NCBI RefSeq assembly: GCF_000002425.4 | Contig: NC_037255.1 | Span: forward strand, 4,381,477 to 4,445,476 | Direction: 5' to 3' | Length of the DNA: 64,000 nucleotides | DNA from: Physcomitrium patens | Taxonomy: Eukaryota; Streptophyta; Bryopsida; Funariales; Funariaceae | Part shown: in pieces, positions 35,879 through 48,369 of the stretch | Layout of the letters: every line of letters begins with the position of its first letter | How positions within the stretch are numbered: the first letter of the stretch is position 1 | Notes under the pieces: generated by a model | The model's database searches: none | Told to the model about the DNA's origin: nothing | The model's input: only the letters and a program-made list of their open reading frames with translations | Translations under genes and position numbers: made by a program

Positions 35879-38000
35879 ATGGTTATTAAGAATGAGAATT
35901 TAACAGCAAAGAGAATAAAGCAATCAAAAGAAAGAACAGAGCGATCGCAAGCAAGAAATTTGTTGCATAATGAGTGAGATCGTAAATTAAAAAAGAAGCA
36001 TCGACAAAGTTGGATTAAGCTGTAGTTGCATGTCTATCGGCATATTCGAACGTATCCAGAAGATGATCGACCTCTAATATTTCAGAAGTACATACCGTTA
36101 AAGAAATTACCAAGAGCACTTGCGGGAAGCGGTGCTAATAGTCCAGCATATCTCTCAAAGCCGTTAACAAAAAACGAGGAAGGCACAGAGGAATTAGGTA
36201 CTCCACTGGGTATTTTTCTAATTAGAAATACATCCGATTCTAATAAGATTGGTTCTGAAGATCGGCATAAATCACTTGCCAATAAAAACTAATTTAGAGT
36301 ATATCAAAACTTATCGTTTTCACTTCATATTCAATCAGTAAAATTATTTAGAGATAATAATAGTCAATCAGGAAGGCCTAGAAGTCTGAAAAAGACTTTT
36401 GCGGGATACAGTTTTTATTTTAATAAGGAATTTAGTGGAACACTGGCATCTTTAATGACGTCTGGAGGATCAGCAATTTTGATTGCAGTTCAAATGGATG
36501 CAGTGGGCAATCAAATGACTAGCGTCGTGCCATTACTTACTTTTTGGAGTTTGTCAGGTGCGGATCCAGATCAATATTTGTCTCAATTCTTGACAACGAG
36601 TGTAGCCAATAATGGCAGAACTGAAGATATTTGGTTAAGATGGCTGCCAGCGACATCAAAAGATATAGCATTTGAGTGGTATAACCGCCAACCTGTGGGA
36701 CAATTTATCAATTGGGAGGCATTGAAAAATACATTTTTAGCCCATTTTCGACCAATTGGTTTTGAAGAACGTCTTAAAGAAAAATTAATGAACAGTAGAA
36801 TGGTACTAGGGAAAGCGGTACTGTCATATTATGGTCGCGTAGCAGATATACTTTGAAAAAGGGCAAATAACCAAATACCAAAATCGTTTGTCTTGTCGAT
36901 ATTGGTTAATGGACTACACCCATCAGAATTGAAGATGTTTATAAAAGAGGCCCAATCAGCCACCATTGCATCATCTCTTGAGCGAGCAAAAGTTTGGGAG
37001 GAATGTCACTATGACTAGAACTTAACAATTGGAGCCATGATGATTCCATCTCAAGGAGGTTATCAAATGACAAATTGGAATGACGCATTGGAAAATTATC
37101 TGGGAAGGAATGATTATAGTACAATTCTACAAGGAATAGTGGATGCCATTCTATTGCAAGCTGTACCACCATCATCATCACAACCGTATGCACCTTATTC
37201 CGTGTATCAAAAATCAATATCTACGAAAGAATTACCAAATACATTGCTATCAAGGAATTCTAATGAGTCATTGCTATTAACATTGACGAAAAAAATAGAT
37301 GAATTGGCTATGAATCTGGCCAAGGATAAAGAAAAAAGATATAAATCAACCAATATGCGTCCCAATGTCTGGTGTAGCAATTGTAAGGGGCAACGTCATT
37401 TAATAACAGAATGTCCTTTACCACCCCAAATAACTGTACAATGTACCTTTTGCGGGGGCAAGCATATTATCACCAATTGTTGGAATTTACGGAAGCAACA
37501 ACAACTCAGTTACCAGATAATGACTCAATCAACTTCGTGGGATGTCAATCAAGTACAAACAAATAATAGGTTTTGCTAGAATGGAAATCGAGCGAATAAA
37601 CAAAACAGGAACTATTCCAATTTCCTAAACTCTGAATTTCACTAAAAAGGTATATCTAATACTCACGGATTGGTGATGAACCAATTAGGATACCATCAAT
37701 ATCTATCCATGACAAAGCCAATGCCAGAGTCTACAATAACAATGGATCAATGAGAATCCTTTACTCATCCGACATGGAACAGACCTAGTCGTTATATACC
37801 AGTAGAGACATCCAATATCCCTGAAGGAGCTGGTAGGAGACCACTTCGTTGCTATCGTTGCAGACAAATCGGATATTATGCGAGTGAATGTCCTAATCCA
37901 AGGGCCAGTGATGACTATGCTCTAATATGTGGAAATTATAAGCAGTCTGGTCACACTTATTAGCAGTGCAATGCACCCTTTAATTATAATAATCGGGACA
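35879..38000 (+). pseudogene. Element B gag with zinc knuckles, degenerate
   Basis: Starts at ATG 35879 (MVIKN, as in C and D) and follows the D gag: HIRTYPEDDRPLIFQKYIPL near 36037, the capsid-like region 36455-36856 (FRPIGFEERLKEKLMNSRM) and the nucleocapsid 37037-37579 with CSNCKGQRHLITEC and CTFCGGKHIITNC. Third and fourth knuckles follow near 37850-37970 but are damaged: GYYA replaces GHYA, and one Cys is Tyr. Numerous stops occur. Athila/Tat-like Gag. Confidence 0.8.
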
Positions 38001-38554
38001 AGCAAATACAAACAAGCCAACCGGTGGAGGACAAAGGCCTTGTTCAACAAGACTCACCTGTACATCGTATCGAGGTAGTGAACGTAATCCTTACCAGAGG
38101 CCAACAAAAAGACAAGAATCTAATTCAGGACCTGGATGAACCAATTGCAGGAAGCAAGTAGCATCGTCCATGGGACTAAACAAACCAATATCAGTATTGG
38201 GATATATCCCAATATTGAGACTTCAACAGACTGAAGAACCCAATTCGGTTCCACGTGCTAATTTATCGAGACCATCAAGAACGATCTCAACTGACCAACT
38301 ACCAATATCTATACAGCCCAATAAAAGATCTTATGCATTAAAGGAACCTTTAGTGGTAGAAAAGTTGGCAAAGTTACTAGCAGCAATTTCAATCACCAAG
38401 AAGGAATTGCTGCTGAATGGAATAAAATCGAAACCAAAGAAATATAAAAGAATATTAGAAATTATCCTAAATATAGAATCCTATGACATTTTGAAGGATT
38501 TGGATGTTATTCAGTCTTCAATTACAATGAAGCAACTTTTGGTTGTAGCACCGG
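38001..38554 (+). pseudogene. Element B pol, N-terminal part before insertion F
   Basis: Linker between nucleocapsid and protease. The frame 38170-38583 ends ILKDLDVIQSSITMKQLLVVAP, matching the corresponding region of D (ILKDLDAIRPSISMKQLLAVAP). The frame is cut at 38554 by element F; the continuation is at about 62117 (CRSTLNSA in shifted frame). Confidence 0.8.
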
Positions 38555-39690
38555 TGTCATGTTGTAACACGAGTATATCGTGAAAATATAAAGAAAGGGG
38601 ACTTTTATTAATGTTCAGTTACCTCGAATATTGGGAGCAATGATCGACTCCAGTGCCAATATTCAGGGGCCAGTTCAAACACCCGTCACAGTCGGTCAGG
38701 GCATACTTACCAGTAACAAAATGCTCCGTTCGAGTCCAATAGTGGGAGTCAACAGAATCAAAAGGACTAAATCGATGACTGAGCGAGCTTGACGTGAAGG
38801 ACCAATTTGACTCAATTACGGAAACATCCAGGTCTTACTACGGGCCTCTTAGCCAATATGACACCTGAATTGGTTGGACGACTCAATGTGGTCCTGATTA
38901 TGGGGGTTTCAATTCTATTTCACGTTGTCCTGTTCTTTGTGCCGTTTCAAGGAACGTTGTTTTCGAAAAAAGAACCTTTTAAAAGGCAAAAAATAGAGGA
39001 GAAAGCTCTGACAGTGGAGCCAATTCCAAATCCAAGACGGAAGATTGAAGAAATTCAGAGGCAAGGATTTGAAAGAGGGAGAATCAGGTTTAAAGGGGAA
39101 GATAGGTTAAGAAATGAAAAGGGGGAAAGAATTAGGGTTTTAAGGGTCGAAGAGCTAGCTTCATGCTTTGGGGGGGAGAAAAGACAGAGAATTGGGGGTT
39201 TTTTTTTCTTCATAGGATTTTGGGAAGACTGAGGCAATCGTTGTTGAAGTCAGTGTTGTATTGGTGAATCGGGATTTTAATGAAGTGGGTGTGAATACTC
39301 TTGACTGTTTTGTGAAATCAAAGTTACATCTGTGATTGAAGAATTAAAAGGGTGTCTATAGGATTGAATATGCGGAGTGAATGAAAATTTTTGGATTAAT
39401 CTAACAAGACAGTCAGTGGATACAAGGTCGTGAGTATAAAGCGATATCGGAGATTAGCAGATTGGATTGTTTGGGGTTCTCTGTAACGTCTAGAGACCTA
39501 TCGACTGGGGCAAAAAGGATTTCGACGAGCAGTCGAAGGACATCCGTATAGACTTATGGTATATTCTTACAATTGTTTATATTCCAATAGTCAAAAACTG
39601 ATAGACTGCTTCAATATTAGCGAATCTCCATACTATCTTCTACAACCAGACGCCCGGTGCATTCTCGAGCAGGAAAGCACGTAATACAAA
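38555..39690 (+). repeat. Element F 5' LTR
   Basis: Starts TGTCATGTTGTAACACG and ends near ATACAAA, about 1,136 bp. The 3' copy at 60975-62111 (TGTCGTGTTGTAACACG...) is almost the same length and easily aligned. Flanks ACCGG (38550-38554) and ACTGA (about 62112-62116) could be a target duplication with two transitions, so the exact right border is uncertain. The 141-codon plus frame 38807-39232 inside it has no domain. Confidence 0.8.
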
Positions 39691-39694
39691 ATAA

Positions 39695-39712
39695 GTGGTG
39701 AACCCGACGTGA
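39695..39712 (+). other. Element F primer-binding site (tRNA not identified)
   Basis: TGGTGAACCCGACGTGAA follows the LTR end by a few bases, in the place and with the TGG start expected of a primer-binding site. I cannot name the tRNA with confidence. Confidence 0.5.
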
Positions 39713-39762
39713 AAGCTTGAGGTGGAAGGTATTGGATTTTGTTTGATTTTATTTTTATTTTT

Positions 39763-40743
39763 ATGAAAAACGAAAATAAAAATTTTGAAGGATTTTTTGG
39801 AGGAGTTTTCGATGGGAGTTCTTCTAAAGGACAAGGTATGCACATGGATCCGTCTATTGCTAGTATGTTTCAAGCCTTGTCATTATCAATGCAGCAACAA
39901 CAAAGCAATGATTAAAAGGAAGCTTTGGCAACCAAAGCATTGCAAGCAGTGGTCAATAAAATTGATCAATTTGATGGGAGGAATATTTCAAGGTATTTAA
40001 GATGTTATGTTCGTGAAATGGAATTAAATCGGGTTTCTGAGAAAAAAATGGTTGCACTATTTGGACTTGCTACGATACCGAAGATAAGGGACCACATTAC
40101 ATCGATTACGGATCGTTATGGGAATTCATGGGAGGATTTTTCACATGTATTGAAAGACGAATATTTCTTGAAAGATGCTAATCTCGTTACTAAGAAGTTG
40201 TTTCTGGAATGGATTGAACGGCCTAATAAGAATTTGCAAGCAACAGAGCTACTAAGGAAATTTGAGAGGCAGTACTCTCAATTATCAAAGGTAGAAAAAT
40301 TGACATTGGAGCCGAACAAAGTTGATCTATTTCTTCAAGCTGCTGATGGAAAATTATAAGGGAAATTGGAACTCCTTCTTCAAGACTAAGAAGAAGATGA
40401 AGGATTGATAACAAAGTGGAAGAACGTTGAAGATGCAGTGGGGTTGCTTACAAAGAGAGAAAGGAAGAAGGATAGGAGCAATATTCCGAAAACAGTACAA
40501 GCACCCAAAGCTCCAGTACGTACAACACCACCAACAATGCCTACAGTTCAACCTTCGACATCCTTACTAAAGAAGGCAGATATGGGAATGGAAGAAATTA
40601 TACGAGGAATGCGAGATCTTCAAATCAAATTGGCAAGACTTGAAGAGAATACTTCTATAAATAATTTAAAGAATGTTTCAAAACGAAGATATGTACAAAG
40701 ATGCATTTGGTGTGATGACACTTCACACACTAGGAAAGATTGA
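39763..40743 (+). pseudogene. Element F gag with CCHC-like knuckle
   Basis: ATG at 39763 opens MKNENKNFEGFF..., with a Gln-rich stretch and a TAA near 39912. The main Gag frame 39925-40359 contains KIDQFDGRNISRYLRCYVRE...FDGRN-type capsid sequence and YSQLSKVEKLTLEPNKV. After a stop, 40405-40743 has a coiled-coil-prone segment and ends in CIWCDDTSHTRKD, a CCHC-type knuckle lacking its last Cys because a TGA follows. Typical of Ty3/gypsy Gag in organisation. Only a few lesions, fewer than in element E. Confidence 0.75.
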
Positions 40744-40851
40744 AATGAATTTAATAATATGATACGGTAAGGAATTATTTGCTAGAAAGATGGGAAGATA
40801 GCATTAAAAGATAGGGAGGATCTTCTTCAAACTAATTTTGGCAAGGGAGGA

Positions 40852-42125
40852 ATGAGAGCATTGGTTCAAGATTACTTAAAAGAGCATGAAACAGTAGCAC
40901 GAGAAAGTGCAAGTTATGGTACTAGAATAGATGATGACCTTGGTGGAAGTACGGAAACTAGTGAGTTTTGGACTTCTGCCATTTCTACAATGCAAGAAGG
41001 GAAATTACCTCGAGAAGCGTTATTGAGGACTGCAGCTACAATATGAGGTGCAACAAGTTGGGAGGATCTTGTTGAGTCTCTTTCAGTTCATGCATATATT
41101 GCTAAGAGCCAACATGAAGCTTTGATGGAAGAAAAGAGATGAGAAAATTTTGATGATACTAGAGAAGGAAATTCTTCTAAGAGGCAAACTCGAGGAGATA
41201 AGGCTGAGGAGGCAGCTTCACAAGAATTGCCTGTAAAGGATACCTCAGCATCATTGGAAGAAAAAACAAGGGAGACAAAAGATAAGGGCAAATCAATTGC
41301 TTATAAGCTACTTTTTGACATTGAAGCGGCAACAAATTTGAAAGGGGTGTTGGAAGAACATATATTAAACGCTAACATGGAATTCATATTGAAAGAAGTT
41401 TTGGAAATTGCAAAGAAGGAGTTTACTGATGTTATCATTGACAGCATTAAGCAAAAGAGGAAATTAATGGGCAAAACTAGAATGAGTCATCTTATTGATG
41501 CAAGAATATATAAAGATGAAGAAGAGGTTATAAGCAACCAACAAATGAAAAGAATGGGTATAATCAACAAGTACGTTTCGAAGATTATAGTAATAAAGAA
41601 ATAGAAACTTTGAGCCATTATATTCAAAAGCATTGGACAAGGATAACTACTAAGGTATTGGTGAAAGTAGGAGATATAGAAGAACCAATTGTTGCTTTAG
41701 TCGACCATGGTTCTGAAATAAATCTTATGTCTAAAGATCTTTATAAGAAACAAAAATGGCCAATTGATATGGAACATGGATGGGCAATACGAGTAACTAA
41801 TAACACATGGGGCGAATTATATGGAGCTTGTCCAGATGTCAAAATTTGAATTGGGGATGTTGCAATGGAGCAACTTTTCTTTGTTCAAGATACAACGTCT
41901 TATCCGTTGATTTTAGGACAACCTTATATTACGGCAACACGGATGGAAACAATAGTACTTGACGATGGTTCTGCTTATGTAAGGGTATGTAGCGAAGATG
42001 GGAGGAAAGCTGTACAATTTCTAACAGTACCTCCTAACCATGAACAGAATCGAGATAGGTTGAGGGAGAAACCATTGCAAAAGATTGTTAAAGGATTTAA
42101 GGATTTTTGGAAGGTACTACTATAA
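40852..42125 (+). pseudogene. Element F protease region with D-H-G-S motif
   Basis: Frames 40852-41046, 41227-41604, 41610-41849 and 41865-42125 form one broken polyprotein segment. The retroviral-type aspartic protease is seen as VALVDHGSEINLMSKDLY (D-H-G-S at about 41702-41713) with the hydrophobic ILGQPYI block of the second half at about 41908. Typical proteases have D-T/S-G-A/S. Element E has the equivalent D-H-R-S, so the His belongs to the family. RT is absent: within 100 bases of the protease end the sequence meets the inserted element C. Confidence 0.75.
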
Positions 42126-42224
42126 AGCAAGATTATGGAGGTAAAAAAGAGGAGATACTCTTGCGAGATGAAGGTGCCTTTGATGCGAATTTTATTGATA
42201 TTTTGGAGAATGGAAATATTATGT

Positions 42225-42923
42225 TGTAGAATAAGTAGTTATTTGCTGATTTGTAGATACTTAGTTTATAGTGTAAACAATGATAGATGACTGTTGAAAA
42301 GATAGTACAATAGGTAAAATAGATGAATAGTTAGGAAAAGCAGTTTTCATTAGATATATAGCAGTTGATATCTCGTGGTACCATAAAGAGGATGGGAGAG
42401 AGGAAGTAAGGGCCAGACTGTGATAGTGTGAGCCGGGATAAGCTTGGCGCTACCTCTTTTCTTTTGTTTGTTATTTTCTTTGAATAAGAAGATTAAGAGT
42501 TTCTGAATATTGTGAAAGTGAATTATAGAATGGAAGTATGATTGTTATTAAATGGGAAGAAGAAAGATTGAATGCTGAAATTTGATTGTAGTTCAGCAGA
42601 GAGAATGAGTCTGTGTTTGTGTGAAACACTATAATGTGAAGGTAGTTAATGGTGAAGAACTCCAGAGTTTGGATTATAGTATGATTATGTCCTGTCATTT
42701 AGGATAGTGCGGGATTACACGTTGTTGTTATCAGTGATGGTGGAGTATTATTAGGAAGTGAAAAGTCTTGTAGTGTTTTCTGGGTGTTTTAAGTAGTGTG
42801 GAATACAGTTAATTGTGTGACCCTAGCGTGTAAGCTCATGCGGTATTCTTTCCCTGTGTTCGAATTTCCCTATACAGGTTTACTCTGATTAGATTAGTTA
42901 GAGTAAGTAAAACGACAATCACA
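42225..42923 (+). repeat. Element C 5' LTR
   Basis: 699 bp, TGTAGAATAAG...GACAATCACA. The conserved family end block ATTAGTTAGAGTAAGTAAAACGACAATCACA leads straight to the primer site. Confidence 0.9.
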
Positions 42924-42926
42924 TTT

Positions 42927-42944
42927 TGGCGCCGCTATCAAGGA
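42927..42944 (+). other. Element C primer-binding site (tRNA-Asp type)
   Basis: TGGCGCCGCTATCAAGGA, three bases after the LTR; close to the D version that pairs with tRNA-Asp. Confidence 0.75.
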
Positions 42945-43035
42945 AATTGATAATAGCATGGAGTATTAGGTATTAACTGCCGATTGAAGTGGATGGGAAA
43001 TAGGTAGCAGTTGCAGAAGAATATAATGAAAGAGT

Positions 43036-44897
43036 ATGGTTATTAAGAATAAGAACTTAACAGTAAAGAAAATACGGCAGTCAAGAGAAAGAATAGAGAG
43101 ATTGCAAGCAAGAAATTTGTTGCGAAATGAGCAACAAAGAAAGTTAAAAAGGAATCATAGACAAAGCTGGATTAAGCCATGGTTGCATGCCTATCGTCAT
43201 ATTCGAGCATACCCAGAAGCTAATCGACATCTAATATTTCAGAAGTATATACCGTTAGAGAAATTACCAAGAGCACTTGCGGAAAATTTGGTCAATAGGC
43301 CAGGGTTTCTTCTGAGACCATTAACTAGGAATGGGGGAATCACAGAAGAGTTGGATACTCCATTGGGTACGTTTCTAATAGCGGAAACTGCCGATTTTGT
43401 CAAAACTGGTTCCATAGAGTGGCATAAATTATTGGTCAATAAGGGCCAATTCAGTGTGTTTCAAAATCCGTCATTTTCACCTCCTATTCAATCAATAAAC
43501 TTATTCAAGGATAATAATAGCAAATAAAGCAGGGTGGAAAGTTTAGAAAATATATTTGGAAGAGACGGAGATTATATTAATAAATGATTAAGTGTCACAT
43601 TGTCAAATTCAATGACGACGGGAGGTCCAGCGGTTCCCATAGCAGTACAAATGGGTACTGTGAGTGATCGCACAACTAGCGTGGCTCCATTACCTACCTT
43701 TAGGGGCTTTTCGGGTGCGGATCCAGATCAACATTTATCGCAGTTTTTGACAACATGTGTCGCCAATAATGGGAGAACCGAAGATATTTGGTTACGATGG
43801 TTGCCAGCAACCTTAAAGGATATGGCGTTTGAATGGTATAACCGTCAACCAGTTGGTCAATTTTTGAACTAGGAAGCATTGAAGAATGCATTTTTGACCC
43901 ATTTTCGACCAATTGGTTTTGAAGATCGTCTTCGAGGAAGGTTAATGAACAGCAAAATGATCCTAGGAAAGGCGGTGGAATCGTGTTATAGCCGAGTGGC
44001 TGATATACTTAGTAAGTGGCAAACCACCAAATATCAGAGGTATTTATATTATCTATATTAATAAATGGTTTGCACCCACCAGAGCTAAAAATATTTGTAA
44101 AAGAAGCTCAACCAGTTACGGTATTTGCATCCCTTGATAGAGCCAAGGTTTGGAAGGAATGCCATTATGATCAGTTTTTAACTACGAGTGCCACAATGAT
44201 ACCAGTTCAAAGCAATTATCAATATCCAGCTTTGAACAGATCAGTGGGTAGTTATCCACAGATGATCAAAACAGTGGCCCATTCAAGTGCCAATACTCAT
44301 AGAGCAGTTAATGTTACCCCATTGCAAGCTTTACCACCACAAGTCACAACAGCATATGCTCCATATTTTCCATATCAAACACAAGAGTCAACTTTGGCAG
44401 AAAAACAAATAATACCAGCTTCAAAAGATTCTAATGAAGCCTTGTTATTGAACTTGACGAAGAAAATGGAGGAAATGGTCGTTAATATGGCCAAAGGTAA
44501 GGAGAAGAGGCAAAAGCCAACCAATACTAGGACCAATGTATGGTGCAGTAATTGTCAGGGCCATTGTCATTTGGTAACAGAATACCCATCACCTTCACAA
44601 GTGTTGGATAAATGTACATTTTGTGGAAGCAAGCACTTAACCGCTAATTGTTGGAATTTGCAAAGACAACAACAATTCAATAATTTGACCATGATTCCAC
44701 CAACTCCATGGGATGTCAATCAAGTTCAAACAGGACATACGTTTGGATGGCATGGAAATCGATCTAACCGACAAAATCGAGTAGTCAATTATTTTCAGAA
44801 TTCCACTTATAATCAGGGGTTTGCATCAAATCCTCAGAACTATGGTAAGGAGCAGCATGGATATCAGCCATATGCTCCATCGATGCCATTGAACTAA
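43036..44897 (+). pseudogene. Element C gag, stop-interrupted
   Basis: ATG 43036 (MVIKNKNLTVKKIRQSRERI) begins a basic N-terminal region. The frame is interrupted by TAA near 43525, TGA near 43585, TAG near 43870 and a frameshift near 44030. The capsid-like part (FRGFSGADPDQHLSQFL, FRPIGFEDRLRGRLMNSKM) and nucleocapsid (CSNCQGHCHLVTEY with last Cys lost, CTFCGSKHLTANC) follow. Unlike D, C has no TAG after IFQK and no frameshift after YPQMI, which shows these two are lesions in D. Confidence 0.8.
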
Positions 44898-47800
44898 GTA
44901 CAACCAGGACAATCGGGATCATTTTCTCAACCTACATGGAACAAACCTAGTAGGTATATACCGATGGAGACACCCAATATGCCTGATGGGGGTGCAAAAA
45001 GGCCATTGTGTTGTTTCCGTTGTAGATAGATTGGTCATTATGCCAATGAATGTCCCAATCCAAGAACTAGTGACGATTATATGCCAGTTTGTGGGAATTG
45101 CAAGCAGTCAGGGCATACGTATCAGCAATGCAATGCTCCATTCAATTTCAATAATCGGGATCAGCAGATCCAGAGTCTAGGAAAAATGGAGGGGATAAAT
45201 CGAGGTCCTCAAGACTCTCCAATAAATCGGGTGGAATGTGTCCATACCGTTCTTACTAGGAGTCAGCAAAAAGGAAAGGACCAATCACACCCAATTCCGG
45301 ATCCATCCCATTCAGGTCCTGACATTGGAAAAGTCTTGAGCCCTGATTTGGTTGCGAAGTCCAATAAGGTCTCAATTACGGAGTCTTCAGTTCTGTCTCG
45401 AACCGGTCTATTCCCACCGCAGTTCCAAAAAGCATCATACCCCTTGAAAGATCCCATTGGGAAAGGTAGTCCCAAGGAAGCTCAAGCTGCTGTTCCAATT
45501 CCAAGTCCAGGGCGGCAGAATAATTTACCTCACCGAGTTAAACTCAAACCCATGAAACGGAAGAGGGCATTGAGAATTATCCTAAATATGGAACCCTACG
45601 ACATTTTAAAAGATTTGGACGCTATTCGGCCTTCAATTTCTATGAAGCAACTTCTAACAGTTGCACTAGAGTATCGTTTCACCTTGAATTCATCCCTAAC
45701 AAGACATCGGCATCGTAATATGGAAGTTTGTGAAGTTAGTTTGAACCCTGATCTAGGTGCACCAACCATTGATGTTTCGATTGATGGTGTTCTGATCTCT
45801 GGCGTCCAGGTAGATGGAGGTTCCAGCGTCAATTTAATGAACGTTGATAGAATGGATGCTTTAGATCTGGAACAATTAGTCTTCACGACATTGGTATTAC
45901 GGATGGCAGATCATAGCCGAGTTAAGCCAATGGGTATTTTACGGAGTGTTCAAACTATAATTGTAGGTATTACATATGAAATTGACTACATTATCTTTCG
46001 CTTACAACGTTTGACTTTATCGTACCCTATTTTATTGAGACGACCTTGGCTGTATCAAGCAAAGGCCAAGAACGATTGGGATTGGGGTACTTTGATAATT
46101 GGTAAGGGCGTAGATAAAATGGTGTTACAAATGTACCCAGTACGCTATCACGGGGAGTCTCAATTGCCAGTATCTGAATTGACGGTGGACGAAGAGCTTA
46201 GCTCCGAGGATGACATAGAAGTACCGAGTACAGAGGCCAATGTGGAGGCAGCACAGCACCCTGAGGTGGTGTACGAATGTGGAGGTCCGGGGGAGTACTT
46301 GATATATCCGAAGGATTCAGAAAACTCTGCTTATGTTAGTATTGACTGGAAACCTTGATACGATGTGCACCATGTTAGTGCCCTCGAGACGGGATTCATT
46401 ACTTCGCATATGTCGGACATACCGAATAACTTTAAATCACTACGAGAATTGAAACAGAGTATTGTTGCTGAACCTGTATGTCAAACTATTAACTTAGCAA
46501 CCATGACCGAACCTCGGCTAATTAAGATCTACGAAGGTATTAAGGAACAAGAATTGACCTATTGGACAGACTTTTTCTTACATCATAAATCCGCTTTTGC
46601 TTGGACTTATGATGATCTACGAGGTATCCTCGCTGATGTCTGTGAACATCGTATCATATTGGAAGAAAATGCTAAATCGGTATGCCAGAGGCAACATTGC
46701 CTTAATCCTAAATATTCCCTTATGATGAAGGAAGAATTGGACAAGCTTCTTTTGGTGGGTTTCATTTACCCAGTACCGAATAGTGAGTGGATTTCTCCAA
46801 TTGTGATGGTGTCAAAAAAGAACGGAAAAATCCGAATTTGTCAAGATTTTCAGAAACTTAATGCAGCCACTAAGAAAGATTACTTTCCGTTACCATTCAC
46901 GGATAGTATATTGGACGCTGTCGCCGATCACGAATGCTATTTGTTTCTCGATGGTTTCTCCGGGTATAATCAAGTTTAAATTGCGAAAGAAGACCAGCTC
47001 CAGACAACCTTTACTACGGATTGAGGCACATTTGCTTATCGCATGATGTCTTTCGGGTTATGTAACGCCCCAGCCACGTTCCAACGCGTGATGACTCAGG
47101 CTTTTCAAGACTATCTCTGGATATTTATGGAGATCTTTTTAGATGATTTTTGTACATTCAGTACCAAACAAGATCATCTTCATTGTTTAGGCAAATGTTT
47201 GGCTCAGTGTGCCAAATTTGGGATATCGTTGAATTCGGAGAAGTGCCAATTTGGTGTTCCGTCCGAAAAATTATTGGGCCATATTGTTTCCAATCGTGGT
47301 ATTGCTACGGATCCTGACAAAGTACAGCATATCATGAACTTGCCCAGATCGGAGACAGTCTCTGGCGTTCGAGGGTTCGTTGGTCATGTCAGTTATTATC
47401 GACGATTTATAAGTTCGTTTGCGGTTATTTGTCAACCTTTAACGAACTTATTGAAGAAACCTCCGTCCAATGGTACTAGTTTCCTCTGGACCAAGGAGTG
47501 TACCATAGCCTTCGAGGTCTTAAAGTCAAAATTGGTCTCTGCACCAATATTCGTGGCTCCTTGTTAGACAAAGCCATTTCATGTGTATGTTGATGCATCC
47601 AATGCTGCTATTGGCTCAGTGTTAAGCCAGAAGAATGATAAGGGATTAGATCATCCCATATATTATGCCAGTCGACAATTGGTGGCTGCCGAACGCAACT
47701 ATACTACTACTGAACGAGAGGCGTTGGGTATGATATATTCGGTTGATGAAATTAGAGGAATTGGATGAAATATGGATTCTCACTCTATTCCACATGGAAG

Positions 47801-48048
47801 CCACTCAAAAACGGAGGAAGAGTTACTATGATAGTAAACTGCGGCCGAAGTGTTTTATGCCCAATGATTTGGTATTGCTATATAACAGCCGATTCAATCA
47901 TTTTCTTGGAAAATTTCAAGTTCGATGGCATGAACCATATCGCGTAATTGAAGGATTTTCCAATGGGTCTGTTCAATTGGAGGATTTTACGGGCCATCGT
48001 TTCAGTACCTGCATTAATGGGAATCGTTTACGGTTATATAATACCTAA
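44898..48048 (+). pseudogene. Element C pol, lacking RNase H C-terminus and integrase
   Basis: Linker with two further zinc knuckles (the fourth, CGNCKQSGHTYQQC, near 45089), protease with VQVDGGSSVNLMN (about 45807), RT with PSEWISPIVM-like and IFLDDFCTFS (about 47132-47163), and the first part of RNase H (YVDASNAAIGSVLSQ, 47583). At about 47743 the sequence jumps from ALGMIYSV to the post-integrase EELDEI region; compared with D about 1.2 kb is absent. The end of pol (RLRLYNT) is at 48048. Several stops are also present. Cannot integrate by itself. Confidence 0.85.
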
Positions 48049-48369
48049 AACCTGGGATGGGTTTTCTTTCATTTGAGGGGAGGGGACTTTGAATGGACTC
48101 AAGAGGGACCTAATTATGGTATAAGGCATAGAGGTGGCTGCAAGGATATTTAATTATCACTATTGTGTCAGATGCAAAGGAAGTGAGAAATGGACAGTAT
48201 GGGTACCATGTTGTCGTTCTCATCACTAGGTAATAGAATAAGAGTGGGGCTTCTATTAAGGGTTATTCTATGGTGTTATATTCTATTATTGCTTATTTGT
48301 GTTTCATTTTAGTGTTTCGGGCATACTGGAGAGTCGCATTGACGGTTAGGACTTGTAAGCGTTTGAGTT

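Noticed and set aside
38807-39232. 141-codon frame in the F 5' LTR
   Set aside because: Low-complexity basic sequence; not kept open in the 3' LTR copy.
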